This document shows, piece by piece, positions 1-11,540 of a DNA stretch of 64,000 nt (position 1 is its first letter; the number at the start of each line of letters is the position of its first letter). The DNA is from Halomonas salipaludis (GTDB lineage: Bacteria > Pseudomonadota > Gammaproteobacteria > Pseudomonadales > Halomonadaceae): assembly GCF_002286975.1 (NCBI RefSeq), contig NZ_NSKB01000004.1, positions 186,001 through 250,000 on the forward strand, written 5' to 3'. The notes beneath the pieces were generated by a model. It made no database searches. It saw only the letters and a program-made list of their open reading frames with translations, and had not been told where the DNA came from. Made by a program: the position numbers and the translations under genes.

Positions 1-472
<472 letters not shown>

Positions 473-555
473 TCAGCAGTAAAGCGGTAGTGAGACATTT
501 CGACCCTCGGCGTAGCGTGACTAGAAGATGCGATGCGCAGCATCGCCCGGCGCGA

Positions 556-612
556 TCAGCGGCCGGCTAGTAGTCGTAGGGCTAGGCGTAGGCGAAGAAA
601 TGTCGTGTTCAT
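556..612 (-). CDS. leuL: leu operon leader peptide (attenuation)
   Basis: An 18-residue ORF, MNTTFLRLRLALRLLAGR, begins 5 bases after the probable -10 element of the leuA promoter. Six of its 18 codons are leucine (CTT followed by five CTA). CTA is a rare leucine codon in a genome this GC-rich, so ribosome stalling here would be very sensitive to charged tRNA-Leu(UAG). Followed after about 170 bases by an intrinsic terminator and then leuA, it fits the classical leader-peptide design. The start is nearly at the predicted transcript 5' end with no clear Shine-Dalgarno sequence, so translation may be leaderless or use a TSS further upstream. Confidence 0.82.
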   Translation of the reverse strand: MNTTFLRLRLALRLLAGR

Positions 613-616
613 GCGC

Positions 617-647
617 ATAGCAAATCAGTCTGCTGCCAAGGTGTCAA
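617..647 (-). promoter_or_regulatory. probable sigma-70 promoter of leuL-leuA
   Basis: On the minus strand a perfect -35 hexamer TTGACA (642-647) is followed by TTGCTAT, giving a -10 of TGCTAT (617-622) at 19-base spacing or TTGCTA at 18. It is the only good match in the gap between leuL and the emfourin-like gene. The long spacer and the closeness of the leader ATG leave the exact start site uncertain. Confidence 0.6.
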
Positions 648-671
648 GCCTCATCGCCATTGGTAGGCGAA

Positions 672-1019
672 TTATCCCCGGCTCAGGGGCTTATGGTCAC
701 GCCATAGACGCAGCAATGCCCCGGGCATTTGCTGCTCGTCGAGCTCCACGGACCATTGGCACCGCCCCTCGGCATCTTCGATGGCGAGATGAAAGCGGCG
801 TCGGTCGACGGCGTCGGTGGCCATCGGCGCTGCTGCGCAGCGCGCGGCCTCCGCCAACAATTGCCACAGCCGCTCGCGTTGGGCCTCACCAAGCCGATCG
901 CAGCATACCAAGCGCGGCTGCGCCAACCCGGGGAAGTGTGCAATACCGCCTTCGCGACGCAGGCTGAGGCGGCTGGAGATGCCCAGTGGCGGTGGTTGGC
1001 ACTCGGTACCGGCATTCAT
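672..1019 (-). CDS. emfourin-like protease inhibitor
   Basis: A 115-residue protein without signal peptide or membrane segment. Its N-terminal half carries the pattern LRREGGIAHFPGL, which resembles the REGG(F/I)A...PGL pattern I associate with emfourin, the protein inhibitor of protealysin-type M4 peptidases; an alpha-helical middle (LGEAQRERLWQLLAEAA) and a C-terminal beta region (FHLAIEDAEGRCQWSVELDE) also fit. The gene starts 25 bases downstream of an M4 metallopeptidase on the same strand, the arrangement known for protealysin and its inhibitor. The inferred role is stoichiometric inhibition of the neighbouring protease in the cytoplasm. Length and context support the call; sequence recognition is from memory of the family. 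Confidence 0.7.
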   Translation of the reverse strand: MNAGTECQPPPLGISSRLSLRREGGIAHFPGLAQPRLVCCDRLGEAQRERLWQLLAEAARCAAAPMATDAVDRRRFHLAIEDAEGRCQWSVELDEQQMPGALLRLWRDHKPLSRG

Positions 1020-1044
1020 TAGGTATCGCCTCGCTACGTCTTCG

Positions 1045-2091
1045 CTACCTCACTGCCACACCGACATCCCGCCAGGCATCACGGGTCGCCGTCCACTCGC
1101 GACTGCCCTGCCCGTAGCGCTGCCCGGCGTTGTCCAATGTCAATTCCGCGAAGGCCGTGAAATCACTCTCACGCCCGAGACGCTCATCCAGCAAGGTGGC
1201 ATACCACAACGGGCCAGCGACATCCCAGGCATGGCCGCCCAGCGCCATGGCCAGGCGATGGAAGGCACGATTGGGAATCCCGGAGTTGATATGCACGCCA
1301 CCGTTGTCATCCTCGGTCTCGACGAAATCACGCATATGCCCTGGCTGAGGGTCACGCCCCAGCAGCGGGTCATCATAGGCACTGCCAGGGTCGGCCATGG
1401 AGCGCAGGGCGCGCCCCGCCACACGCTCGGTGAACAGCCCAGCACCGATCAGCCAGTCGGCTTCCTCGACACGCTGCCCCAGCCGGTACTGCTTGACCAG
1501 GCTACCGAACACATCCGACAGCGACTCGTTGAGTGCGCCGGCCTGGTGGGCGTAGACCAGATCCGCCTCATGCTGGATCACACCATGGGTCAGCTCGTGG
1601 GCGATGATGTCCAAGGCGATGGTGAAGCGATTGAACAGCTCACCGTCGCCATCGCCAAAGACCATCTGGGTGCCGTCCCAGAAGGCGTTCTCGTAGTCGC
1701 GACCGAAATGTACCGTGGCCTGTAACGCCATCCCTCGATCGTCGATGGAGTGGCGCTGGTGCTTCTCCCAGAAATAGCGATAGGTCGCTCCAAGGCCGTG
1801 GTAGGCCTCGTCGATGGCCGCATCGCCACTCTCGGCTTCGTCGCCCTCGCGCCTCACCAGCCGCCCCGGCAGCTCTTGCCGCTGCCCGGCAGAATATATG
1901 TAGCGCACCACCTGGCCGCGCGCCGAACTCCCCTGCGGCAAGTGCGCCGCGCCCTCACGCGCCCGGAACTGCCGGTCGGCAAGCAACGTATGCCGGGCAC
2001 ACTCACGCAATCGCTGGCTACCACCGGAAGCAATTCGTTCAAGCAGATAAGGCGGCACGAACGGCCGCGAAACGTGCTGGATGTCGGTCAT
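1045..2091 (-). CDS. M4-family metallopeptidase, protealysin-like
   Basis: A 348-residue zinc endopeptidase. Zinc site HELTH at residues 165-169, third ligand E189 in NESLSDVFG, and the catalytic-His region HINSGIPNRAF near 267. The N-terminus is short and has no signal peptide; it contains PPYLLERIA at about 13-21, the PPY-type propeptide motif of protealysin/grimelysin proteases rather than the long thermolysin propeptide. Such enzymes mature by removing roughly 50 residues and stay mostly cytosolic. The emfourin-like inhibitor gene follows 25 bases later, so the two are probably co-transcribed. Start ATG 2091 has only a weak upstream GGGA. Confidence 0.9.
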   Translation of the reverse strand: MTDIQHVSRPFVPPYLLERIASGGSQRLRECARHTLLADRQFRAREGAAHLPQGSSARGQVVRYIYSAGQRQELPGRLVRREGDEAESGDAAIDEAYHGLGATYRYFWEKHQRHSIDDRGMALQATVHFGRDYENAFWDGTQMVFGDGDGELFNRFTIALDIIAHELTHGVIQHEADLVYAHQAGALNESLSDVFGSLVKQYRLGQRVEEADWLIGAGLFTERVAGRALRSMADPGSAYDDPLLGRDPQPGHMRDFVETEDDNGGVHINSGIPNRAFHRLAMALGGHAWDVAGPLWYATLLDERLGRESDFTAFAELTLDNAGQRYGQGSREWTATRDAWRDVGVAVR

Positions 2092-2187
2092 ACCTCACGT
2101 CCCAGTCGGTATATGACGGTGGCACATCGCTGGGTCAACCAGCGATGTCTCTTCCTCATGAGGCTCACATCCTTGACGAAGGTTCCG

Positions 2188-3018
2188 TCATCGATCCCGC
2201 TGCTGCAGCAGGGCTTCCATGCGCGTGAGCTGGTCGCGCAGCTCGCGCACGTCGCTACGCAGGCCGTGGAGCTCGGCGGCCTCGCCCTCACCACTCTCGA
2301 GCTCCATCAGGGTATTCTCCTTCTGCATCACATCGAGCACGATGCCGATCATCATGTTGAGAAAGATGAAGGCGTTGAGGAAGATGAACGACAGGAAGTA
2401 GATCCAGCTGTAGCCGTAATGCTCCATGGTCGGATAGAGCACTGCCGTGGCCCAGCTCTCGAAAGTCGCTACCTGGAACAGCGTCAGCATCGCCAGCGAG
2501 ATATTGCCCCATAAGCTCTCGTCGACGTCGTGGAACAGGAAACTGCCGATGGCGGCATAGATGTAGAAGATGATGAACATCAACAGCGCCACATAGCCCA
2601 TCCGCGGAATCGACTTGAACAGCGCCGAGACCAGCATGCGCAGCTCGGGGATCATCGACACCAGGCGCAGCACGCGGAAGATCCGCAGCAGACGTGCCAG
2701 CAGCACCATCTCCGAATCCTCCAGCGGGATCATGCTGGCAGTGACGATCAGGAAGTCGAAGATGTTCCAGCCTTTCTTGAAGAAGTCGCGCAGGCGCTTC
2801 TCCGCCGCCATGCGAATCAGTATCTCGACCAGGAAGAAGCCGGTCACCGCCATGTCGAAGACACGCATCACCTGCTCGAAGCGGCTGGTCTCTTCGTAGG
2901 TCTTGGCCCCCACCAGCAGCGCCGAGATGATGATGATGGCGATGACGCAGGTCTCGAAAATCTTGTTGCTGCGCAGACGCTCGAAGCGCGCCTGCCAGGT
3001 ATCGAAGGGTTGATTCAT
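2188..3018 (-). CDS. NaChBac-like voltage-gated sodium channel
   Basis: A 276-residue single-repeat six-helix ion channel of the inner membrane, expected to act as a homotetramer. S1 spans about residues 22-40. The S4 voltage sensor ARLLRIFRVLRLV has Arg at 109, 112, 115 and 118, every third residue. The pore helix and selectivity filter read TFESWA (185-190), matching the TLESWAS type of NaChBac and pointing to Na+ over K+. S6 is FIFLNAFIFLNMMIGIVLDV, followed by an acidic linker and a C-terminal coiled coil (LRSDVRELRDQLTRMEALL) that assembles the tetramer in this family. I chose ATG 3018 rather than the in-frame ATG at 3063 because the protein then starts at the usual distance from S1. Confidence 0.9.
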   Translation of the reverse strand: MNQPFDTWQARFERLRSNKIFETCVIAIIIISALLVGAKTYEETSRFEQVMRVFDMAVTGFFLVEILIRMAAEKRLRDFFKKGWNIFDFLIVTASMIPLEDSEMVLLARLLRIFRVLRLVSMIPELRMLVSALFKSIPRMGYVALLMFIIFYIYAAIGSFLFHDVDESLWGNISLAMLTLFQVATFESWATAVLYPTMEHYGYSWIYFLSFIFLNAFIFLNMMIGIVLDVMQKENTLMELESGEGEAAELHGLRSDVRELRDQLTRMEALLQQRDR

Positions 3019-3108
3019 GGGGTCACACCGGGGTCGCTCACTGACGCCGAAACGGCGCGCCATGGTAGCACATTCGTCGTTTCGCCACGTCAGCGAGCAG
3101 TCGCCCGG

Positions 3109-4830
3109 TCAGCCTCGGGTCACCTGGCTGGCCGGGCGTGCCACCACCAACGCCTCGGGTTTGCCGAGCCTCGCCAGTTGGGCGTCACGCAGCACCTCGC
3201 CGAGTTCGCTGCCGGGCTGCACCGGGCGCGGCGTGAGCTGCACCTGGCGCAGCGCGCCATGCCGGTCGAGACGCTGCACCCAGCCCAGTTCACCGCTGGC
3301 AAAGCGCGCCAGGCTGCCCACCGGGGTGATCCCGAAGCGGCGGATGTAGCGCTGCACCCACTCGCGGTCGAAGGCGCCAGGCTGACCCAGCAAGTGGCGA
3401 TAGATCTCGCTCGGGCTACGCGCCGGGCGATCCGCCCGCGGCCGCCCCATGGCGTCGGCCACATCGACCACTGCCGCCATGCGCGATAGCGACTCGAGCT
3501 GCTCGCCCCGGCGCCCGGCGGGATAGCCGCTGCCGTCGAGACGCTCATTGATGCCACTCACCACGGCGCTGCGAATTGCCGGCGACAGCCAACGACAAGC
3601 GTCGAGACGCGACTCGAGCAGCGCGACGTGCTGGTGCATCTCGCTGCGCTGGGCATCGTCCAGGGCGGTCGCACGGCGCAATACGTGACGCAGGGGTGAC
3701 GGCAGCAGTGCCTTGCCCAGGTCGTGGAGCATGGCGCTGGCCACCAGCGCCTTGCACACATCCCGAGGCAGCCCCTGAGCCACGGCCAGGTCGCCCAGCC
3801 TCACCGCCACGCCGATGCCGTGCTGAATCAGCAGCGGATCGTCGACCAGGCACACACTGGCAAACAGCAGCGCCTCGCGATCCTCCTCGAGCAGGCCCAG
3901 CAACGTATCGCTATGTCTAGAGAGCAGCCCGGCATCGACCTGCTGGCCCTCCATCAGCTGCAGCAGCTGGCGGTCCAGATAAGCGGCGACCTTGGCCAGC
4001 CGCCGCGCCATGGGCGTGGCGTAGTCGGCGCCGTGGTTGCGGGCAGGCACGGACGCCGGCGTATTCTCGTCAGCGGCGAACAGCGCCGAGGGCGACAGGT
4101 CACGATTGCCCTCCAACCCATTGCGCGCCCCTTCCCGCTCGATCTCACGCACGAAGTACCACAGCCGTCGCTCCAGCTCGGCGTTTACATCGGCAAACTC
4201 ACAGCCGAGGCGCACCTGCTGCTCGCCATCGGCTTGAATGTGTCGTACGAAAGCGCTGGTGGTGAGCTGCTGCCGGTTGGGAAAACGCAGCGTCAGTGCC
4301 TCGAGGTGCTGCCCAGACCGCAGGTGCACCGCGGCGCTCATTGGGACTTCGAGCAGGCAGCCCCCCAGCGATAGGTTACTCAGCTGGCCAGCCAATTCCA
4401 CGCGCTCCTGGCCATCGTCGAAGCCCAGCGTGGCGGCGACCGACATGCCCGGCCCCAGCTCGGCGCGAAATACCTCGCGGCGATGCATGACCCACAGCTG
4501 CTCGGGGTAATCGCAGCGGAATTGCAACCGCCCAGGGGCCTCTACCCAGCCCTGAAACACCAGCGGCGGCGTGGTCAGCATCGCCCCGCGGGCCTGGCCC
4601 ATCAACCGCAGCGGTTTGACACCGCCGATCTCATTGGCGATCTCGCGCACTGCGGTGATATCGACCAGCAGCGAGCTCCCCTCTTCCACCGCCATCAGCA
4701 GCGCCGGAATGGGCTCCCCGGGCGGCTCGCCAATGGCCAGCGAGGCACCGCCGGGCTCACTGAGCCCATCCAATAAGGCATTGATTTCACCAGTATTATC
4801 AACCACTACGTGGCTGTCGCTAGGCTCCAT
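3109..4830 (-). CDS. PilZ domain protein with HD-GYP-like C-terminal domain
   Basis: A 573-residue cytoplasmic protein. Residues 1-105 resemble the N-terminal domain of YcgR-type flagellar brake proteins. A PilZ domain follows, with the c-di-GMP motifs RREVFR (118-122 region) and NLSLGG (152-157). Residues about 330-500 form an HD-GYP-like domain with HD at 369-370, K373, MHQHV at 398-402 and LDGSGYP at 431-437. The usual HHE before the GYP segment is INE here (427-429), so metal ligands may be missing and activity is doubtful. The inferred role is a c-di-GMP receptor, possibly with residual phosphodiesterase activity, influencing motility or biofilm. The TIGR02647 gene is upstream on the same strand. 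Confidence 0.82.
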   Translation of the reverse strand: MEPSDSHVVVDNTGEINALLDGLSEPGGASLAIGEPPGEPIPALLMAVEEGSSLLVDITAVREIANEIGGVKPLRLMGQARGAMLTTPPLVFQGWVEAPGRLQFRCDYPEQLWVMHRREVFRAELGPGMSVAATLGFDDGQERVELAGQLSNLSLGGCLLEVPMSAAVHLRSGQHLEALTLRFPNRQQLTTSAFVRHIQADGEQQVRLGCEFADVNAELERRLWYFVREIEREGARNGLEGNRDLSPSALFAADENTPASVPARNHGADYATPMARRLAKVAAYLDRQLLQLMEGQQVDAGLLSRHSDTLLGLLEEDREALLFASVCLVDDPLLIQHGIGVAVRLGDLAVAQGLPRDVCKALVASAMLHDLGKALLPSPLRHVLRRATALDDAQRSEMHQHVALLESRLDACRWLSPAIRSAVVSGINERLDGSGYPAGRRGEQLESLSRMAAVVDVADAMGRPRADRPARSPSEIYRHLLGQPGAFDREWVQRYIRRFGITPVGSLARFASGELGWVQRLDRHGALRQVQLTPRPVQPGSELGEVLRDAQLARLGKPEALVVARPASQVTRG

Positions 4831-4871
4831 GCGGGCCCTCGTCTGTCATCCTGCGGATATCGCCAACGCTA

Positions 4872-4908
4872 CGGCGCCGGCCCGATACAGGGGTATCGGC
4901 CGGCGCCG
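4872..4908. other. long GC-rich hairpin between TIGR02647 gene and PilZ/HD-GYP gene
   Basis: An inverted repeat of 16 paired bases per arm (CGGCGCCGGC plus CGATAC, one bulged C) around a loop of 4 bases. No T-run follows on either strand, so it is not a standard intrinsic terminator. It could be an mRNA-stabilising or Rho-related processing element between the two co-oriented genes. Confidence 0.5.
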
Positions 4909-4940
4909 CGGTTACTTTAGGGTTACATATCGCACAGCTG

Positions 4941-5189
4941 TCAGCCTACCATGATCGGGCCATTGAGGATGGTCAGCAGATCCTGGGCGTGATGGGCTGC
5001 ATCGTGGCCCAGGGTGGTCAGATAGCCACCGTCCTCCTGGGTCACCAGCCCCTTCTCGTAGAGCCGCCGGGTGGCGGCGATGGCCTCGGCTTCTGCACTC
5101 GAGTGCACCTTGATGCCCTCTTGGGTGGTGGCCAGGTTGAACAGGCGTAGAATCTTCAGCTCTTCGAGCAGCTCGGCTGTGTAGGTCAT
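4941..5189 (-). CDS. TIGR02647-family small protein
   Basis: An 82-residue protein, MTYTAELLEELKILRLFNL..., with a winged-helix-like pattern: EAEAIAATRRLYEKGLVTQ followed by GYLTTLGHDAAHHAQDLLTIL. I recognise it as the short gammaproteobacterial family TIGR02647, whose function is not established; DNA binding is only a guess from the helix-turn-helix look. GAGG lies 5 bases before ATG 5189. It lies between serB and the PilZ/HD-GYP gene, all on the minus strand. Confidence 0.75.
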   Translation of the reverse strand: MTYTAELLEELKILRLFNLATTQEGIKVHSSAEAEAIAATRRLYEKGLVTQEDGGYLTTLGHDAAHHAQDLLTILNGPIMVG

Positions 5190-5239
5190 GGCGGCCTCGT
5201 ATTGTGTTTGTCGTGCAGACGTGCGCTGGGCGTTAACAC

Positions 5240-6469
5240 TTAGGAGTGTCCGTCTTCCAGGTCGATCTGTCGATAGCCGATCAGGTAGAGCACCGCATCC
5301 AGCCCCAGGGTCGAAATCGACTGGCGCGCCTGGCGGCGCACCAGCGGCTTGGCGCGAAAAGCGATCCCAAGCCCGGCGGCGGCGAGCATCTTGAGATCAT
5401 TGGCCCCATCGCCGACGGCAATGGTCTGCTCCATGGCCAGCCCCTCGCGGGCAGCGATCTCGCGCAGCAGCTCGACCTTGCGATCGGCATCCAGGATCGG
5501 CTCGCGCACCTCGCCGGTGACCTTGCCGTCCTCGATCACCAGCTGGTTGGCATGTACCTCATCGAAGCCCAGGCGCTGCTGCAGATGATCGGCAAAATAG
5601 GTAAAGCCGCCGGAGAGGATCGCGGTGCGGTAGCCGAGGCGTTTGAGCTGGGCCATCAGGCGCTCGACACCATCCATTAGCGGCAGCGATTCGGCGATCT
5701 CGGCCAGCACCGACTCGTCGAGCCCCTTGAGCTTGGCCATGCGCTGGCGGAAGCTCTGCTGGAAGTCGAGCTCACCACGCATGGCCCGCTCGGTGATCTC
5801 GGCAACCTCGTCGCCGACGCCGTGGCGACGGGCGAGTTCGTCAATCACCTCAGTCTGGATTAGCGTCGAGTCCATGTCGAAGCACACCAGGCGACGATGG
5901 CGGCGCCAGATCGAGTCCTCCTGAATGGCGATATCGACGCCGTGCATGGCGCCCAGCGCCAGTGCTTTCTCGCGCAGGGCGTCGAGGTCGACCTCCTCGC
6001 CGCGCAGCCAACACTCCACGCAGGCGCCCTGGATGCTGTGGTGGTCGCGGGGCACGCCGCCGTCCAGCGGCTCGCGGCCGGAGAGGCGGTGGATCAGCTC
6101 CACGGTGAGGCCGTGCTCGGCGGTGAGCGCCCCCACCTCGGCGAGGATTCCCGCCGGCAGGTGCGGCGCCAGCAACGTCAGGATCAGCCGTGGCTGGCTG
6201 GCCTCGCTGCTCCAGCGCTGATAGTCCTCGGCCGATACCTGGATGGCCTGGACATCAAGACCGAGCGCCGCACCGCTCTCGGCCAGCAGCGCCTCGAGAT
6301 CCTCGTCGCGCTCGATGCCGACCAGCGCCTCCAGCGACAGAATCCCGAAGGTCACGCTCTGGTTGATGTCGAGCAGCCGTGCGCCACCCTTGGCCAGCGC
6401 CTTGCCGAGGCCGGCCAGCTGGCCGGGACACGCCGTGCCGGTGGCGCGAATCAAGAGTCGTCGCGTCAT
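5240..6469 (-). CDS. serB: phosphoserine phosphatase
   Basis: A 409-residue enzyme that releases serine from phosphoserine, the last step of serine biosynthesis. The C-terminal half is a HAD hydrolase: nucleophile motif FDMDSTL (D198, D200), ILSGGFTYF motif II, and GDGANDLKM for motif IV. The first 180 residues form two ACT-like regulatory domains ([38 protein letters not shown]), longer than the E. coli protein and typical of pseudomonad-type SerB. ATG 6469 overlaps the parC stop (ATGA), so it is translationally coupled to parC. Confidence 0.97.
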   Translation of the reverse strand: MTRRLLIRATGTACPGQLAGLGKALAKGGARLLDINQSVTFGILSLEALVGIERDEDLEALLAESGAALGLDVQAIQVSAEDYQRWSSEASQPRLILTLLAPHLPAGILAEVGALTAEHGLTVELIHRLSGREPLDGGVPRDHHSIQGACVECWLRGEEVDLDALREKALALGAMHGVDIAIQEDSIWRRHRRLVCFDMDSTLIQTEVIDELARRHGVGDEVAEITERAMRGELDFQQSFRQRMAKLKGLDESVLAEIAESLPLMDGVERLMAQLKRLGYRTAILSGGFTYFADHLQQRLGFDEVHANQLVIEDGKVTGEVREPILDADRKVELLREIAAREGLAMEQTIAVGDGANDLKMLAAAGLGIAFRAKPLVRRQARQSISTLGLDAVLYLIGYRQIDLEDGHS

Positions 6470-8718
6470 GCCGAGACCTCCAGGGCATCGACCTTCTGGA
6501 AGCCGCGCGGCAACTTGCTGCCGCGCCGGCCACGTTCGCCGCGATAGTAGGCCAGGTCGTCGAGTTTGAGGGTCAGCTTGCGCTTGCCGGCATGAATCAC
6601 TAGCGCATCGCCCGCGCCGAGTACCACCAGGTCGCGTACGAACTCCTCGCGTCGCGCAGCGCGCAAGCCGGGAATGTCGATCATCTTGTTACCCTTGCCC
6701 TTGGCCATCTGCGGCAGGCTGTCGAGGTCGAACACCAGCAGCCGGCCTTCGTTGGACACCGCTGCCACCAGGCAGCCCTCGGTGGCCGGCAGCAGCTGCG
6801 GCGGCAGCACGTTGCAGCCCTTGGGCAGGCTGAGCACCGCCTTGCCGGCCTTGTTCTTGCCGGTGAGGTCCTCCAGGCAGGCAATGAACCCGTAGCCGCC
6901 GTCGGAGGCCAGCAGGTAGCGCGTGTCGGGCGGCGCCAGCATCAGCCCTGCCATATGCGCCCCGGCCACCACGTTGACCCGGCCGGTGACCGGTTCACCC
7001 TGGCTGCGGGCGCTGGGCAGATTGTGGGCGGCCAGGGTGTAGGCGCGCCCGGTATCGTCGAGCAGCACCAGCGGCTGATTGGTCTTGCCGCGGGCGGCCA
7101 GGGCGAAGCGATCGCCGGACTTGTAGGAGAGTCCCTCGGGATCGATCTCATGCCCCTTGGCACTGCGGATCCAGCCCTTCTCGGAGAGCACCACGGTGAT
7201 CGGGTCGGCGCCTAGCAGTTCGACTTCGGAGAGCGCCTTGGCGTCCTCGCGCTCAACCAGCGGCGCACGCCGCGCATCGCCGTGCTCGCGCCCCGCCTCG
7301 CGAATTTCCTCCTCGATCAGGTCGGTCAGGGCGGCATCGTTGCCGAGCAGCTCCTGCAGACGGTCGCGCTCGGCCAGCAGCTCATCCTGCTCGCCGCGGA
7401 TCTTGAACTCTTCGAGCTTGGCCAAGTGGCGCAGCCGCAGTTCGAGGATCGCCTCGGCCTGGCGATCGCTGAGCCCGAAGGCTTCCATCAGCGCCGGCTT
7501 GGGGGCGTCTTCCTCGCGGATGATACGGATCACCTCGTCGATATTGAGGTAGGCGACGAGCAGGCCCTCAAGGAGGTGCAGGCGATCCTCGACCTTGCCC
7601 AGGCGGTGCTCGAGGCGGCGACGCACCGTGCTACGCCGGAAGCGCAGCCACTCGCCAAGCAGCGCGGGCAGCGCCAGCACCCGCGGCCGGCCGTCGAGGC
7701 CGATCACGTTCATGTTGACGCGAATGTTCTTCTCGAGGTCGGTGGTGGCAAACAGGTGCGCCATCAACGACTCGATGTCGACCCGGTTGGAGCGCGGTTC
7801 GATCACCAGCCGGGTCGGCTCCTCGTGGGTCGACTCGTCGCGCAGGTCAGCGACCATCGGCAGTTTCTTGGCCTGCATCTGAGCGGCGATCTGCTCCAGC
7901 ACCTTGGAACCGCTGACCTGGTAGGGCAGTGCAGTGATCACGATGCTGCTCTCTTCCATCGCGTAGCGGGCGCGCAGCTTGACCGAGCCGCGGCCGCTCT
8001 CGTAGAGCTTGGCCAGGTCGTCGCGGGGGGTGATGATCTCCGCCGCTGAGGGGAAGTCCGGCGCCGGCAGATACTGCATCAGCTCAGCCGTGGTGGCCTC
8101 GGGATGGCGCAGCAGATGGCAGGTGGCCTCGACCACCTCATTGACGTTGTGCGGCGGTATATCGGTGGCCATGCCCACCGCGATGCCGGTACCGCCGTTG
8201 AGCAGTACATGAGGCAGGCGCGCGGGTAGCACCACCGGCTCGTTCATGGTGCCGTCGAAGTTGGGCGTCCAGTCGACGGTGCCCTGGCCGAGCTCGGCGA
8301 GCAGCACTTCGGCGAACTTCGACAGCCGCGCCTCGGTGTAGCGCATGGCGGCGAACGACTTGGGATCGTCGGGGCTACCCCAATTGCCCTGGCCGTCGAC
8401 CAGCGGATAGCGATAGCTGAACGACTGGGCCATCAGCACCATCGCTTCGTAGCAGGCGCTGTCGCCGTGCGGGTGGAACTTGCCGAGCACGTCGCCGACG
8501 GTACGCGCCGACTTCTTGTATTTGGCACTGGCGTTGAGCGAAAGCTCGCGCATGGCGTAGATGATGCGCCGCTGCACGGGTTTCATGCCGTCGCCGATAT
8601 GCGGCAAGGCGCGGTCGAGAATCACGTACATCGAGTAGTCGAGGTAGGCTTTCTCAGTGTATTCGCGCAGTGAGAGACGTTCGACGTCGCCCTCCGCCAC
8701 GTGGATATCCATGGTCAT
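6466..8718 (-). CDS. parC: DNA topoisomerase IV subunit A
   Basis: A 750-residue subunit that breaks and rejoins DNA to decatenate daughter chromosomes. Catalytic tyrosine Y127 is in AAMRYTEA. The quinolone-resistance region reads [13 protein letters not shown] with the wild-type Ser (S87) and Glu (E91). The C-terminal beta-pinwheel blades (for example [24 protein letters not shown]) follow from about residue 500. parE lies 244 bases upstream on the same strand and serB overlaps the stop. Confidence 0.98.
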   Translation of the reverse strand: MTMDIHVAEGDVERLSLREYTEKAYLDYSMYVILDRALPHIGDGMKPVQRRIIYAMRELSLNASAKYKKSARTVGDVLGKFHPHGDSACYEAMVLMAQSFSYRYPLVDGQGNWGSPDDPKSFAAMRYTEARLSKFAEVLLAELGQGTVDWTPNFDGTMNEPVVLPARLPHVLLNGGTGIAVGMATDIPPHNVNEVVEATCHLLRHPEATTAELMQYLPAPDFPSAAEIITPRDDLAKLYESGRGSVKLRARYAMEESSIVITALPYQVSGSKVLEQIAAQMQAKKLPMVADLRDESTHEEPTRLVIEPRSNRVDIESLMAHLFATTDLEKNIRVNMNVIGLDGRPRVLALPALLGEWLRFRRSTVRRRLEHRLGKVEDRLHLLEGLLVAYLNIDEVIRIIREEDAPKPALMEAFGLSDRQAEAILELRLRHLAKLEEFKIRGEQDELLAERDRLQELLGNDAALTDLIEEEIREAGREHGDARRAPLVEREDAKALSEVELLGADPITVVLSEKGWIRSAKGHEIDPEGLSYKSGDRFALAARGKTNQPLVLLDDTGRAYTLAAHNLPSARSQGEPVTGRVNVVAGAHMAGLMLAPPDTRYLLASDGGYGFIACLEDLTGKNKAGKAVLSLPKGCNVLPPQLLPATEGCLVAAVSNEGRLLVFDLDSLPQMAKGKGNKMIDIPGLRAARREEFVRDLVVLGAGDALVIHAGKRKLTLKLDDLAYYRGERGRRGSKLPRGFQKVDALEVSA

Positions 8719-8852
8719 TCGATAAGCCCCTGGTCAGGGTTCAAGAATCATCTTCTGCTCAACCCGCGGCTTTACCGGCGACAGCTCGTCGAGGAGGCGC
8801 TGTAAACCCATCCCTGGGCGCTACCTGCGCCATCCATGGCGCAGAACCTCCT

Positions 8853-8953
8853 CTTTGAGCTGTCCCCGGTGCCGCTAGCCTCGGTATCTTCCAGCTTACG
8901 GCTCCCAGCAAAGTCGGGACAGATTACCCTTTGAGCTGCCCCCGGCGCCGCTA
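8853..8953. repeat. two near-identical 25-bp direct repeats in the parE-parC spacer
   Basis: Copies at 8853-8877 and 8929-8953 begin CTTTGAGCTG and end GCCGCTA, differing at 2 of 25 bases and spaced 76 bp apart. They fill much of the 244-bp gap between parE and parC, which otherwise shows no gene. Their function is unknown. Confidence 0.55.
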
Positions 8954-8962
8954 AGTTTGGCG

Positions 8963-10855
<1,893 letters not shown>

Positions 10856-11512
10856 CTATGGGTGAAAGTCGTCGTCCAGGCGTGGTCGCGCCATGCCCCC
10901 GGGTGCCAGGCGGTGGCCCCCGTGGGCGAACAGCGCCGGCAAAAATTCGCCCAGGGCGCTGAAGCCGTGATCGCCCCCCGGCTGCAGGATCATCGCTGCA
11001 CCGCGGTAGGCGGCGGCCGCATCGCGTGGATCCAGGGTCTCGTCGGCCGTGCCCAGCAGCACCAGGTAGCGGCGCGGATCGAGCCGTGCCGGGGTCAGCT
11101 CGGCCAGCTCGTCGCGATGCGCGCCTTCGATGGTAAAGCGCTCGCCGGTGTACTCATTGACGAAGGCCTCGCCCAGCCAGCCCTCGACCAGCCCAGCCGG
11201 GCGCACCGCGGGATTGATCACCACCGCACGCAGGTCATGCCGCTCGGCCAGGCAGCTGGCCAGGAAACCGCCCATCGAACTGCCCACCAGCAGCGGCTGC
11301 GAGCCAAGCGTCGCGAGCTGCGACTCGGCCAGCGCCAAGGCCTGGTTGGGGCGATGCGGCAGCTGCGGCGTGGCACAGGGCAGCGGCCCGGCGTCGAGCG
11401 CATCACAGCCACTCGCCACCAGTCTCGCCTTGGGCGAGCCGCTGCCGCTGTTAAAGCCGTGCAGGTAGAGTACGCCTGTCGCCGCCGGTATGGCAGCGGC
11501 AGTCGTCAGCAT
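10856..11512 (-). CDS. yqiA: YqiA-family alpha/beta hydrolase (esterase)
   Basis: A 218-residue serine esterase-like protein of unknown physiological substrate. It starts VLYLHGFNSGSGSPKA after a short leader, has the nucleophile elbow GSSMGGF, an acid in LLGTADETLD and the histidine in GGDHGF. I set the start at ATG 11512 because CAGGAG lies 7 bases upstream; the longer frame begins at a TTG without a ribosome-binding site. The gene immediately precedes parE, the conserved neighbourhood for this family. Confidence 0.88.
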   Translation of the reverse strand: MLTTAAAIPAATGVLYLHGFNSGSGSPKARLVASGCDALDAGPLPCATPQLPHRPNQALALAESQLATLGSQPLLVGSSMGGFLASCLAERHDLRAVVINPAVRPAGLVEGWLGEAFVNEYTGERFTIEGAHRDELAELTPARLDPRRYLVLLGTADETLDPRDAAAAYRGAAMILQPGGDHGFSALGEFLPALFAHGGHRLAPGGMARPRLDDDFHP

Positions 11513-11540
11513 AGCGCAACTCCTGTACAAATCAACAGCA

